The notes under the pieces were generated by a model. It made no database searches. It was given only the letters and a program-made list of their open reading frames with translations, and was not told where the DNA came from. Shown here piece by piece: positions 48,900 to 60,783 of a stretch of DNA of 64,000 nucleotides (position 1 is the stretch's first letter; every line of letters starts with the position of its first letter). The stretch lies in contig QJNS01000071.1 in NCBI GenBank assembly GCA_004154925.1, forward strand, positions 1 to 64,000, read 5' to 3'. This DNA comes from Monosporascus cannonballus. Its lineage: Eukaryota > Ascomycota > Sordariomycetes > Xylariales. A program made the translations under genes and the position numbers.

Positions 48900-50620
48900 G
48901 TAATATTTAATACTGTCAAAATATCGATTAGCATTTAAAAAACCCTTATTTAGCAGCTTTAGGCTTAAATTCGGGAACTGGAAAAAAAAAATTCGACAAA
49001 TTAGTGCTACGCTATTTACTTAAGCTTTTTTCGCTCGTATAAAACTTAGAAAGCCGGAGCCTTATAATAGGAAAGGCAATCTTTAAACCTTTTTAACTTA
49101 AGCGCAAGTTTATTTTCGTTTCCTAGGCCTTAATAATCCAGCGAATAAGGTCCTAGTAATAGGAGTATGTCTAACGGGCGATGCGGTTAACTAGTTTGAA
49201 CCTATTATGAAAAAGTTTTTAAAAGTAAAAAAGTTGATAAAAAAGTTTATTAATAAAATCTTTTTATTTTATACCAATTTCGAAGATAAAATACACGATA
49301 ATTTTGGCAATCTAAATAAGGAACAATCCGCTGCTTAGCAACTTTTGTAATTTTAATAAAAAAAACTTACGTTTAAGTACGCCGTGATTTTTAAAAGCCT
49401 TTTAGTTAAGGCCGGATGGGAAAACGATAAAACCGATACCTTTATCGATATATTTTATAAGGGGTTAAAAGATAATATAAAAAATAAAATTATTCGGATT
49501 AAATAATTAGTCGCTCTGGACCGATATATTGCGGAAGTAATTAGGATCGATAGTCGATAATTTAAAAGATGTTACGACCTGACAGGCTCCGGCCTCAGGA
49601 AACGGTCAACGAGGATGACACGGACCACCTCTCGGGTCACGTGATGGGTGCTCAGCAAAGATCTGCTGAGCACGACTGATCAGCACTAAGCAACTGCTCA
49701 GCAAGAATTCACTGAGCACGGTTAAGCAGAGATGAGCCAGTAAATAGGAATAGGATATATACGCTCATTATTTCCATAGTTTAGATAACTTCAGCTTGCA
49801 ACACTCATCAATACCAATCGTTTGCAATACGCTTCTGCGCCCTTGGTATTAAGAGATGTGACTAAGTTATTTCATTGCTACAGAGTCCCACGATACTCCT
49901 GCCAACATAAACCCGTACGACTAAGGTTTAATAGTTGGTTAAACCGCCTAGCCGTCACAAAAGACGACAGGAAAAAAAAAGGATAATATGCTTTATGATC
50001 GGGGTATAATAAGTCCAACCAAGGGAAAAAACGAAACGCGCCCCTTATTTTTTACGGAACGGCGCCAGGATTTATAGAATTCGGCGTTACTTATAGATAG
50101 GATTGGAGCCAGATTAAGTGCTTTAATTATAGCAAAATGGGACATAAGGCTTACAAATACAAGAAACCCAAAAAACTACAATAGGATAACTGGATACCTA
50201 TATCGGAAAGATAATCCAGGAATAATTAAGGAAACGATAATAAAGCTATTAATATAATCCAAGCCAAATATGTACCGGGCCTCCTATAACAAAAGGATTA
50301 ATAAGGACCATTACGATAAGAAATTCGACGAAAAATATAAAAAGCTAAAAGGTTAACTTAATAAATATTGCGAATATAGTAAAAAGCATTATAAGAATAA
50401 TTACGCAAATATTAGAACTAGACAGAAAAAATCTGTCCAGGAACCCTTAATCGATATAATAAAATGCACGTTATATACTGTCGACGACGAAAATATTCCG
50501 ATTACGAAAAATGAAAACAATATATTTACGTACGAATTATCCGTATATATTACGAAAAATTCGATTTTCTAAACCGTATCGGAAATAACAAACATAATAA
50601 ATAATGATATTGACATTTTC
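48900..50620 (+). pseudogene. gag relic of element 1c, split by a solo LTR
   Basis: The capsid part near 49120-49570 reads LTGDAV-like then WFEP-like blocks, and TFIDIFYKGLKDNIKNKIIRI near 49440-49500, typical of fungal gypsy gag. At 49570 the frame (RIDSR*FKR) is cut by the solo LTR and resumes at 49965. The nucleocapsid knuckle at 50119-50160 reads C-FN-Y-SKMG-H-KAYK-Y, with first Cys and His intact and two Cys changed to Tyr. The surrounding DNA (49970-50170) is rather GC-rich for the window. Confidence 0.86.
49570..49959 (+). mobile_element. Nested family 1 solo LTR, essentially free of RIP
   Basis: 390 bp, TGTTACGACCTGACAGG to CTAGCCGTCACA, with a perfect TSD aaaga (49565-49569 and 49960-49964). 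R/U5 (from about 49780) matches the LTRs of 1a, 1b and 1c. U3 is different: it lacks the 36-bp repeats of 1c and has several copies of GCTCAGCA or its reverse TGCTGAGC (about 49651-49730). Base composition and CpA/TpG content look normal. It is the innermost and presumably youngest insertion of the nest. No internal region, so it came by LTR-LTR recombination or as such. Confidence 0.95.
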
Positions 50621-51149
50621 GATTTATAGCCCCAGAAGATATTTAGCAGTTAGCCGAAGTAAAAAGCTAGTTTAAAAAAAGTAATGCCCGTAAAAAAACC
50701 TTTTGTATTATTACTAATAATGTAACTACCAAACTAAAAAGGAGTTAATTCAGCATATAGTAAAAAAGTATTGCCAGAAAGCTATTACAGATCTTTATTT
50801 TCAGTTGGCATTTATTATAGACCTTTATAAAAAAAAGACCATTAAAAAATACGTTAATTTACAGGCAAATTCTGGAACAATAATTAGGATAACGTATAAT
50901 AGGATATAATCGAAAATATGAAAAAATAATTTATTCGATAAGGAAAAAAATTGCAGCAAAATCAAAAATAATTAATACAGTTAAAAGGAATAGTACGCCG
51001 GTATTAACGACAAATATAGCAGCTTAACGCATTAAACGAAAAAAATATAAATAAGATTCGACAAATTCAAATAAAAATTAAAAGAAAATGGTTATCTATA
51101 AAAAAGTCGCAAAATGACAAAATTTAAAGAATTTAAAAGAAATTCCCGA

Positions 51150-51560
51150 AAAAGGCTTTAAACGTAACGATAAAAGTTATTAATAACCTTATTACTTTAG
51201 AAATAAAAATCGGAACGCATTAATATACCGCAATAGTGAATTACGGAACTTTGGCCCGGAATTATATTATATCGGATATGGTTAATAAATTTAGATTGTT
51301 ATAGAAATATAAATTAGAACCTTATATAACGACAAATATCAAAAGTTAGGAATTCGCTTACGATAACGAAAAAATTATATACGAAATTAATTATTTCGAG
51401 ATTTTTGTTTAAAAACGATACCAGATAATTAATTTTAATATCGTTTTATTTGGAAATTACGATATAATCTTAGGATTACTATGGATATGCCAATACGGAA
51501 TTTTAATTAATGGCGGCATTAACCAAATAAAGTTTACCTTATACCTTCTTAACAAATAAA
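51150..51560 (+). pseudogene. protease relic of element 1c
   Basis: Frame from about 51195: LEIKIGTH, then AIVNYGTLARNYIISDMVNK, where the active site (L-I-DSGA in functional enzymes) has become IVNYGT by G-to-A changes. Further on NIVLFGNYDIILGLLW at about 51435-51485 is the second signature (hydrophobic-G-..ILG--W) of retropepsins. This enzyme would cut the Gag-Pol polyprotein. Only one or two stops break this part. Confidence 0.87.
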
Positions 51561-51829
51561 AAAATTAAGATTTTAATATTTGATCGATAATGGCAACAAA
51601 TATAGGCATAAGAATACAACAGAAACCTTATTATCTAAAGTAATAAAATATAAGAAAAAAACGGATATTAAAACAAATACGACGTATTATTATTATTAAA
51701 ACGAAATTAAAACCAGTGAATAACGATTTAAAACAACAAAAATAACAGCCCAAAAAGTTAGAAAATCTAATTAATATGTTATCAAAATATTACAAATGTA
51801 AATAACTCTTTAAAAAGAAACTTAATACG

Positions 51830-52800
51830 AAATTACCAAAATATAACGAATAGGATTATAAAATAATTTTTAAGGAAAAATCTTTAACGAAGTTTTACCT
51901 TATTTATAACCTTAACGAAAATAAATTACGTATTTTCAAAAAATATCTGAAAAATCGGCTATAAAAGAGATGGATTCGATTTTCGAAATTACCAACAGCA
52001 TAATTTATATTTTGTATACCTAACAAAAATAGAAAATTACAATTCGTAATTAATTATCAATAATTAAACGATATTACTTTTAAAGATTAAATATTATTAT
52101 CTCTAATTACGGAAATAAAAAAACCAATTTTATGAAGCCCAATCATTTACAGCATTCGATCTTAAAAACGGATATAATTTTATCAGGATTAAAAAAAATA
52201 TAAATAAAAATTAACTTTTAAAACGAAATACGGATTATTTGAATATTTGGTTACGCTAATGGGATTTACGAACGTACCAGCAACCTTCCAGCGAATAGTT
52301 AACTATGTACTACAAAAATACCTCGATATTTTCGTCGTTTGCTATTTCGACGACATTTTTATTTTTTCTAAAACGGAAAAAGCATATATAAGATACGTTT
52401 ATAAAGTTTTTTAAACTTTACAAAATGTAAAATTATTTGTTAACGTAAAAGAAAATTAATTCCAGAAGCAAAAAAATAAAATTTCTCAAATATATTATTA
52501 CTTCAGAATATATTAAGATAAACCTTAAGAAAATCGTTATAATTACAAAATATTAAACGTTAACGATAATTAAGAAAATACAGGTATTCCTTGGATTTGT
52601 CAATTATTATAGGAAATTTATCCGAAATTTTAACAGGATAATTATATCCTTAATAAACCTTACGAAAAAAAGGTTAAATAAACGCCAAATACGGAAAAAA
52701 ACATTTCAGGATATTAAAAATTCGATTATTAACGAGCTAATATTAATTATGTACGATTTAAACCGTCTTATTAAACTAGAAACCAATATTTCGGGTTATA
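51830..52800 (+). pseudogene. RT relic of element 1c
   Basis: Best preserved RT of the window. NKNRKLQFVINYQ at about 52022-52060, KYGLFEYLVTLMGFTNVPAT with following FQRIVNYVL at about 52225-52310, catalytic YFDD intact at 52343-52354 followed by IFIFSKTEKAY, and the thumb region near 52580-52625 (FLGF/ICQLL..YPKF with frameshift). A later block at about 52720-52800 belongs to the RNase H linker. The frame is open for about 45 codons around the active site, but upstream and downstream stops and shifts inactivate it. Confidence 0.92.
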
Positions 52801-53170
52801 TATTAAACGTAATAATCGGATAACGAAATAATTAAAGCAAATTATATCTTATTATATTTTTTCGTACAAGTTAAAAGGAACTGAGTTTAATTACGGTATT
52901 CCAAATAAGGAATTTATGGCCATTATTATAGCATTTCGGAAATTTAGGAATTTTTTAAAAGGAAGTTTGCACCAAGTTAAGGTTTATACGGATTATCAAA
53001 ACTTTACCCGATTGATTACGATTAAAAAACTTACCGAACGATAATTAGAATACGTAAAGAAATTGGCGAATATGGATTTAGTTATTTTTTATAGATAAGG
53101 CTTAGAAAATAATAAAGCAAATACCTTAAGTAAGCGATTAAACTTCGAAACGAAATTAGTCAAAATTAGC
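52800..53170 (+). pseudogene. RNase H relic of element 1c
   Basis: Long clean frame near 52880-53150: FNYGIPNKEFMAIIIAFRKF, then VKVYTDYQNFTRLITIKKLT (VYTDH.NL core, His to Tyr), a single stop in TERQ, then YVKKLANMDLVIFYR and NKANTLSKRLNF (G-NRADALSR.). This is the classic end of a gypsy RNase H. Two RIP stops (CAA/CAG to TAA) are the only breaks in about 80 codons. Confidence 0.92.
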
Positions 53171-53439
53171 CATATAATTTTCGATATTATCATAAAAAGA
53201 TATTTACGTTTATAATAAATTGCGATAATTCGAGTAATACTTTTTGATATATATTAAAAAATCAAGTAATATAACTATAATTTCTTAAAAAGCCAAAAAA
53301 ACAAATAAGATACAAATTTCAGAAACGTATGAAAAGAATTTAATACGAAATATATACAAATATTAGTTATATAGATATCCAAGGATTTACAAAATCTTAG
53401 AAAAGCTTTAACGCATATATTTTTTTTCTAGAATAAAAT

Positions 53440-54410
53440 TAACGATACAGAAAATTATACGGCAATACGATATTTATGTCAAAGCAAAAATACGACGACA
53501 TAGACCATATAGAAAATTATAACCATTATTAGTCGTAAAGCGACCATGGTATTTAATTATATTCGATTTTATTACAAAATTTCTTATGTCAAAAAATCCA
53601 GTTACGGAAGCACATTACGATAATATTTTCGTAATTATTAATCGATTTATAAAATTTTCTTATTTTTTACCATATTATAAGGACATAAACGCCGAGCAAA
53701 TAGCATACATTTTTTTCAGAAATATTTTCAGCATATACGGATTACCAATGGAAATTAAATAAAGGATCGACATTTGCATTTAAGTTTTAGCGAAACCTAA
53801 TAATATATATCGGCCTAAATCATAAATTATCCAACATATTTAGACCTTAAATAAATAAATAAACAAAATAAAAAAATAAGTTTTAGAAATATATTTACGA
53901 TATTATATTAATTACGAACAAAATAACTAAGTTACGAAATTATTAATCGTATAATTAACTTATAATACTAGCTATTATAAAAATATTAAAATAATATTTG
54001 CAAAGGCAAATTTTAATTTTATTTCAAAAGTTTACAAAAAAATATATAACGACGGTCTAATTAATATTAAAATAATTTTTACGTCAAAATAATTATAATA
54101 GTTATATTAAGAAATAAAAACGGAACTGGAATTCGTACGTAACCAAATAAACAAATATTATAACTAGAAAAAGTTAAAAAGATTAATTTTCGACAAAGAA
54201 AAAATGGTTTTTTTCGCTATCAAAAATATTCAAACAAAACGACTTAACAAAAAACTCGATTTCAAGTATATTAATTTATACAAAATCATTAAGAAAACCT
54301 CAGTAAATAATTATTAATTAAAATATTTACCAAAAGTTAAACTTTATTTAATTTTTTACGTTTTTTCATTCAAGTTAACAGCGGATATAGTTAAAGCATA
54401 TACGGCATAA
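53440..54410 (+). pseudogene. integrase relic of element 1c
   Basis: QYDIYVKAKIRRHRPY at about 53465-53510 is the end of the zinc-binding part. PWYLIIFDFITKFLMSKNPV at about 53545-53605 and IFVIINRFIKFSYFLPYYKD at about 53623-53680 give the core with the first Asp retained (FDFI) and the second changed (VDR to INR). IAYIFFRNIFSIYGLP follows. The C-terminal part has EFVRNQINKYYN, then KMVFFAIKNIQTKRLNKKLD and FKYINLYKIIKK. It matches relic 7 and elements 1a and 1b. Confidence 0.9.
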
Positions 54411-54427
54411 AATGATATAAAAATAAA

Positions 54428-54590
54428 AAACGAACAAATATACAAGGTAAAAAAAATCTTCGACATACGAAAACAAAACGGACTTACTTAATACCTAATT
54501 AAATAGAAAAAGTACTCGGATTTCGAAAACACCTAGGAACCCGCTAAAAACCTTATTAACGTCTAACGCTTATTAAAAAAAAACTTTTAC
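54428..54590 (+). pseudogene. Chromodomain relic of element 1c
   Basis: Frame NEQIYKVKKIFDIRKQNGLT, one stop, YLIK, stop, KKYSDFENT, stop, EPAKNLINV. This is the Y.VE.ILD.R...G...YLVKW.GY....TWEP..NL fold with Trp codons turned to stops (TGG to TAG/TAA). It follows the integrase directly. It identifies family 1 as a chromovirus and aligns with the chromodomain remains in 1a (about 900-740) and 1b. Confidence 0.9.
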
Positions 54591-55193
54591 CAGCAACGCC
54601 GAAATTAGTAGAATTAAAGGTTCCTTAATCGGTGGACGAACAATTGATGGAATTAAGGTTAAACCAGTCGAAAAAAACTACGGTCTTTGCCGATATGGGC
54701 TTGGCGGCCTTTAATTTAGCTTATTTTTCTTAACGTTCCAACTTATTCAATTTTTTTAGGGACCGAAATCCACGAAATAATATACGTGCCATACGGTCGG
54801 CCCATAATTTCTTTTGTTTTCGAAAACGACGAACCTTGGCCTACGTCTATTCCGTTTTTTTTTAATCTTTTCAAGTTTCGTTTTAACCTTAAGGTAATTA
54901 AAAACGAGCTTTTTAAGTTAAAAAGTAAAAAGACAGTTAACGTTACAAAGGCCTTGGTTCCGTATTATATATTTTTCGTATTGGAAGAAATCCGATAAAA
55001 AAGTACGATAAAAAAATAACCTGCGACGAACATAATAAAAACATATAAGTATGTCTATAATTCGAAAAGTAATTAATTTGAACAAGTTATTTTGCTTTTT
55101 CGTTTTTCTGTTAATCGGCTTTTTAATACGACTCGATATGATGGCAAAAAGAGGATTTACAGAAGAAAAAGAAATTTTCGGGACGAAGATTAT
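54591..55193 (+). other. Post-chromodomain tail of element 1c with a 70-codon open frame
   Basis: 600 bp between the chromodomain and the polypurine tract. The open frame 54786-54998 begins MPYGRPIISFVFENDEPWP and ends EEIR. It contains Trp and Pro codons that have escaped RIP, and its DNA is less A/T-rich than its flanks. I do not recognise the protein. It may be the C-terminus of the polyprotein, a small accessory gene or chance. The tail as a whole is conserved in 1a (122-734) although the frame is not open there. Confidence 0.45.
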
Positions 55194-55208
55194 GGAAAAA
55201 AAGGATCG

Positions 55209-55605
55209 TATTAAAGCCTGACGGATTACGGCCTTAGAAAACGATTGTAATAGGAAAATAATTAAGCCATATGAGTTGAGTTACGTAATGGCTCGACAAG
55301 ATCGATCGTAAAACCCATAAAGCCAGGCTCGATAGGATCGATCGTAAAGCCCATAGGGCCAGGTTCAATAGGATCGGAAAAATCAAATATATATATGCTT
55401 ATTTTTTCCATAATTTACATAACTTTAACTTATAACATTTTTTAATATTAATCGTTTGCAATATAATATCGTTATTTAAGGCATTTTTGGTATTACGAAA
55501 CGTAATACGGTTATTATATTTATTGCTTAAATTTCTACGATATTCTTGTTAACGTAAACCCGTACGACTAAGGTTTAATAGTTGGTTAAACTATAAGCCG
55601 TCATA
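55209..55605 (+). repeat. 3' LTR of element 1c
   Basis: 397 bp, TATTAAAGCCTGACGG to GCCGTCATA, then TSD tttta. It has the same two-and-a-half U3 repeats as the 5' LTR, with more G-to-A changes in U3 but fewer changes in its last 60 bases (CCCGTACGACTAAGGTTTAA). Confidence 0.93.
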
Positions 55606-55610
55606 TTTTA

Positions 55611-58600
55611 TTAATAGTTAATATATTATTTTTAATTATTGTTTCATAATTTAATTTAATTGTGTCCGTTGTTCGGCATTATAATAATAATATATTGTTA
55701 AAGTTTAAATTTAACATTAATTTCGTTAAAATAATTAGAGTTAAACTTGAATGTATAAAGCGTATTTTTACTAAAAAAACTAAGTTTTTTAATATTATAT
55801 ATTTATTAAAATAAATTTTAATAAATATTTATATATTAACTGTTTTATCTTTATATTATTTAAAAAGGAAATTACTGGTAATTAATAACCCTATTAACAA
55901 TTGCGTAAATAATATAGATTTTAATTTTGGTAGCGAACTTTTTAAATAAAGATAAATTAATAATAAAGGTTTAAATTATAGCATTTTATATTTGTTAACA
56001 GTATTTATAAATTATAATACCTTATGCGGATTTTGAAAAGCAATTTTGGCTTCATTATAGATACTATAATTTTTAATTCATTATTTGATTTTATTTTATA
56101 ATACTAAAAAGTTATATTTTTTAGAATGAAATAGTTTGTAATTTTAAAAATTGCGTGATAATTATATAATAAGTTTTTAAGTAATTTTTCAGCAACTCGC
56201 TTGCGTTAATTTTAAAAATATAAAAACTTTTTAAAATATAACAGTTAACTTTTAATTCAGCCTTTTTATCACTAATTCGTTTCTTTTCTTTATTAAAAAA
56301 ACTTTCAAATTATATTAAAAATAAAAACATTAATCTGTTCAACATTTTATAAAAGAATAAAATATTTTTTCGTTAAATCACAGCATTTTTATATATCGTT
56401 AAAAGCTTTAAAATTATAATATCTTTTATAATTAAAAATATCCGCTTAAAAGCTTTTTTAATATAGTATATTGTAATATTGAATACTATATCGCGTATTT
56501 AATTTTTGTGCTTTTATACAGCGGATAAAGCTTTCAAAATTAAAGTAAATATCGAAAAGCTTTTTAATTCTAAAGGCAAAATAGTTTTTAAAACTATTAA
56601 TAATTCTCCATAATTTCTTAATATAAAACAGATATTTAAGTTTTGCATTTCTTAATACTTTAAAATAAGAAGTCATAAGTATTATTGTCCATCTTTTAAT
56701 TATTTTAAAATAACGCCTAAGACGTAATTTAAATCGTCGACTTTAACCTATTATTTTTTACTAAAATATAGTAATATTATTATTAATATTTTAATGATTG
56801 TATGTTTTTTAATTATTGAAATGCCTTTTAATTTTGCTTAAATATTGGACTTTTTATTATATTTTTAATTGTAAATTTTATTATTGATTTAATTTTATTT
56901 CTCTATTCTAATAAAACTACGTACGTAATTAATAAATTTTAAAAATGTATAAATATTCGTAACGTTTATCTTATTAGACAGAAACTAGTTTTTAATTATT
57001 TCTACTTTAGAATTTTAACTTTACATTTTGTCGAAAATAAAAATAAAAATGAAATATAAAAAGGTTAATATTTAAATTTGAAATATATTTTTAATAGCTT
57101 AATTCGCATATTTGAATAATATAAAATTTTAAACATTTAAACAAGACATATATTGTACCTTTTTAAGGACATTAAACAAATAAATATATTATCAAAAAAA
57201 GAAACATAGAATTACATAAAGAAATTTAAAAAATTATTATAGTTAATCGTTAAAAGTTTATAAAAACTCTAGTAAATTCTATAAAACAAACTTAATATTC
57301 TTAATATCTACATATTATTTTATAAATCATGTTTTCTTTGTGTCTTTTAACAAATAGAATACGAAAATAACTATTGTAGAAATTCAATATTATAAATTAT
57401 TTATTTTATTTATATTTTTTCGAAATAGTTTAAAATGTTAAAAAATATTCGTTTTAATAGTATTGTTATTTAATTATTTTTAATTCATCGTACGCCGATA
57501 AATGGAACTTTTATTTTAATTTATGTTTTTAACAAAATAATATATTTTTTAAAATATACTGTTAAACTGTTTTAAAACACTTTTAAAATTTTAAAATTTA
57601 TCTATCAATTTTATGAAATTTAAAATAATATTCTCTTAAGAAACATTCGATAACATTATTAATTATATAATAAGAACTTATAATTCATTTGACTTTTAAA
57701 ACTTATTTTAAATTTAAAACGTCTCGAAAATATCGTAATAATTTAATTTAAAATCCGCATTTCTTTAATTCTATTAAATAACTTTTGTTAGTTTTCTTTA
57801 TATATTATCTTAAAATTTGATCAATACTTTTAACATTTTTAATTAATCGGTCAATTACTATAATAGAAATATAGTATTGTTAAAATTATATTATATTTTA
57901 AAATATCCGTTATATTCAACGAAAATATTTTGTTACATTTTTAATTTTTAAAAAACTTTCTTTTTAATATTTCGAAATACCTATTTATTTTCTTATTTAA
58001 ATAAGTATCCGTTTATTATAAACACTTTACAAAACCTTAATTTATAGTTTTAAAATATTTGCTCTGTTTTGTTACTATAAACAAAGAAAATACAATTTGT
58101 TTTTAACTTACTTATATTTTTAAACATTATGATTTGAATATTAAATTGCAATATTAATTTAATTAAGTACTTTGTTCTTATTTTAAATAAAGTTTTACAA
58201 CTGTAAGTTTCAAAATATCTTACTATTTTGATTTCGAAAGTATTTAATATTTTTAATTAACGTAATCTAGTTATAAAAAATGATTTTCAATGTTTTTTAA
58301 CAATTTATTAAATATAATAAATTTCTGTATATTTATTTTCTTTTCGCCTAATTGATATTTAAAAATACCTGTTTTTAATATGATTATTAATTCGATATTT
58401 CATTAATAAAATTAAAAATATAAATTTTTCGACACAGTTTTCCTAGACCTAAAAATTGGATTTGCATATAAAAGATTAAAAAATAATACGGGTATTTTTC
58501 AATATACCTTTTTCGCTTTGTTTTAATTCGGAATATAAATAATAAAGCTTAAAATATTTTAGCTATAAAAAACATTTATATATTTATATTTTTCGTTTAA

Positions 58601-60373
58601 TTTCTTAAACCGTTTTTATTTTATTTCAACTTATAATCATTATTATTTAACGTTATCATAAGCGATATAACTATTATTCTAGTATATATTAAAATAAAAT
58701 AAATTATATATAAAAACGCTAAAATATTTAAGTGTTTCAAATAGTTTAAAAATTTATTAAATTTGAAATGTAAATATTTATAATTATCAATATTTAGTCG
58801 GATGTAGCCGTATTCGTCGTAAATTCCGTATTCTTGTATATCGAAATAACTAATATATCCTAATTTTATAGTTGTTTCGGAAACCGTTTATTAAAAATAA
58901 TACTTATAGAGTTCAAGCTTAAAGTTTTAATATGTAAAATAATTTTCGTAGTTTAAAATATTATTATATATTTGGATAATCGTAACAATAATAAATTCGA
59001 GCTAAAAACAAATCGTATTACTTTCGTTCCTTTTTTCTTTTACGTTATTATTTTTTATTTATCTAGTTCTTTTAGCTTTTTTAAGATTAAAAACTCTTTC
59101 TTTTTTATATCTCTTTTAACAAACAAATAGTATTCGTTCTTAAAATATCTTTTTCACCATATTTAAAAATATTATAATAAACTTATTTTTTAAATTCTTT
59201 CGAAACGGCATTTGTTTTTGTTTTTTTTCTAAAACTTATTCTTGTTTTTCTTAATACGATTGTTAAAACTTTTATTATTTTGTTTACTAATCTTTTCTTT
59301 AAAAGAAATATCAATTAAAAATGAGTTTATTAACAAAACTAACTTTATTAATATATATTGTAAAAAGTTCGGTTTTAAATTCTATGTATTAATCGTTTTT
59401 AACCTAAACTCTTAAACAGTCATAATAAAAATAAAATTATTCCTTTTGTAACAAATTTACATTTATACTTAAATAATTAAATTTAGTCGTATATTCGAAT
59501 ACTAACTTAATTTAGTAGAAAAATTAAAATTATTTAATTATATATTTATATAATCATATTTTAAAATAATGCTCTGTTATCACAATTTTCGATATTTATT
59601 AAAAATATAATTAATTACATTCGAAAAATTGTTAAAGTAATTTTACAAATCATTTTTTACCATAGGTTCGAACTATATAAATTCTTTTCTAAAAATAATT
59701 ACGAAATGATTAATACTTTTTAATAGTTTTCGTTAAAAACTTTTTATAAAACTTAAAATAAAACTTATTCTAGACAAAAAGTCTTTTTAGATCTATAAAT
59801 CCGTTATAAGATATAAAAGATATGATTTTATAATATTTAATATTTAATATTTCGTAATAAAGTTAGAAAAAAACGATACTTTTATATAATTAGTTAACGC
59901 CGAACAATAAAAAGGTTAAGCCTTTTTATTATTAAACTAATTTAACGTTTACATTTTTTAAGATTCTGATTTCTGTTATTAAAATATATAATTTTTTTTA
60001 GTAATTGTAAACAATTTTTCTTATTCTTTTATTTTATTTCATATTTATTTAATACTGTTTCGATTCTCTTCACTTCAAATTCTTAAGCTTTAATAATATC
60101 CTTTATAAAAAGAAATTATTTTCCACAAAGAGATTTTCTTCAAGTTAAATTATAGCCGGTACTATATTTTTAATTAATCGGAATGCCTTTTTAATAAATC
60201 GTAAACTTTAAAAATTGGCTTTGAATTTCTTATAACGTAACAATAAAAATTAAATATATTATTTTCTCTTTAAACGATGTTTAATACCATTATTTACATT
60301 AAAAACAAAAATAATTTATATCTTATTTAAGCGATAAACTTTTTATCGATTATTAACTAAAAAGCTGTTCAAT
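55611..60373 (-). other. Main interior of element 6a, coding capacity unreadable
   Basis: 4.76 kb of the most A/T-rich sequence in the window. On the minus strand one 72-codon frame (56676-56458) is Lys, Phe and Tyr rich with no family I can name. Around 59170-59100 the minus-strand text YYNIFKYGEKDILRTNT could be a broken Gag knuckle, and YFDIQEYGIYDEYGYIRLN near 58860-58800 is a further non-random stretch. I could not find an RT or integrase motif. The element could be gypsy, copia or another LTR order; RIP has erased the signal. Confidence 0.4.
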
Positions 60374-60778
60374 TTTAACGAATCTATCATATATTTACTT
60401 AGATATATAACTAATATTTAAAGAATGTTTTACCTTGCAAATAATAATAAGGCGAAAATTAATTTATAAATCTATTTTGTAAAATATGCACGAATTCGTT
60501 TTTAATTATAAAATAATACCTTTAATTCAAAACTTAAATTAATAATTAAAAACCCGAATTAAGTAAATAATTATCTATAAAAACTGGTGTTTTATACATT
60601 GGTTTTTTTAATACATATATTGTAAATTTATATAATTTACATCATCTAGTCAAATTATTTAACTCACTTATATTACTTAAAATGGTCAAACGTGTTTGGT
60701 CGGAATTTAGCCCTGACGTACTCGCACTAGACTTAAACAATAGTCTCCTTAAGGCGAAATTTTTCTGTTCTCGTAGCA
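60374..60778 (-). repeat. 5' LTR of element 6a
   Basis: 405 bp, TTTAACGAATC to CTCGTAGCA, then TSD cgtta. The stretch 60685-60778 (GTGTTTGGTCGGAATTTAGCC, CGTACTCGCACTAG) is nearly unmutated. It matches 46758-47157. Confidence 0.88.
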
Positions 60779-60783
60779 CGTTA

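Larger units (their letters stand above)
48462..55605 (+). mobile_element. Element 1c: RIP-degraded chromovirus, family 1, most legible copy
   Basis: 7144 bp including a nested 390-bp solo LTR. LTRs 48462-48860 and 55209-55605; perfect TSD tttta (48457-48461 and 55606-55610). Polypurine tract GGAAAAAAAGGA at 55194-55205. Domain order: gag with CCHC knuckle, aspartic protease, RT with an intact YFDD, RNase H, integrase, chromodomain, then a 600-bp tail. It lies within element 6a. It serves as the key for reading 1a and 1b, which run in the opposite direction. Confidence 0.95.
46758..60778 (-). mobile_element. Element 6a: LTR retroelement of unidentified type, inserted in pol of relic 7
   Basis: Matching LTRs at 46758-47157 and 60374-60778 (TG...CA) with TSD cgcta (46753-46757) and cgtta (60779-60783), one C-to-T apart. 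The host pol frame resumes exactly on the right side. Element 1c lies inside it; without 1c it is about 6.87 kb. A purine tract on the minus strand (GGAAAAGAGAAA, plus 47158-47172) abuts the left LTR, so the element reads right to left. Its interior (55611-60373, then 48456-47158) is extremely A/T-rich. I could not identify gag or pol in it beyond a weak Cys/Tyr-rich stretch near 59150. Confidence 0.87.

Noticed and set aside
56458..56676. 72-codon minus-strand frame in element 6a as a possible gag or pol piece
   Set aside because: The orientation fits the element, but the sequence has no motif I can name, so it is only mentioned under the interior of 6a.
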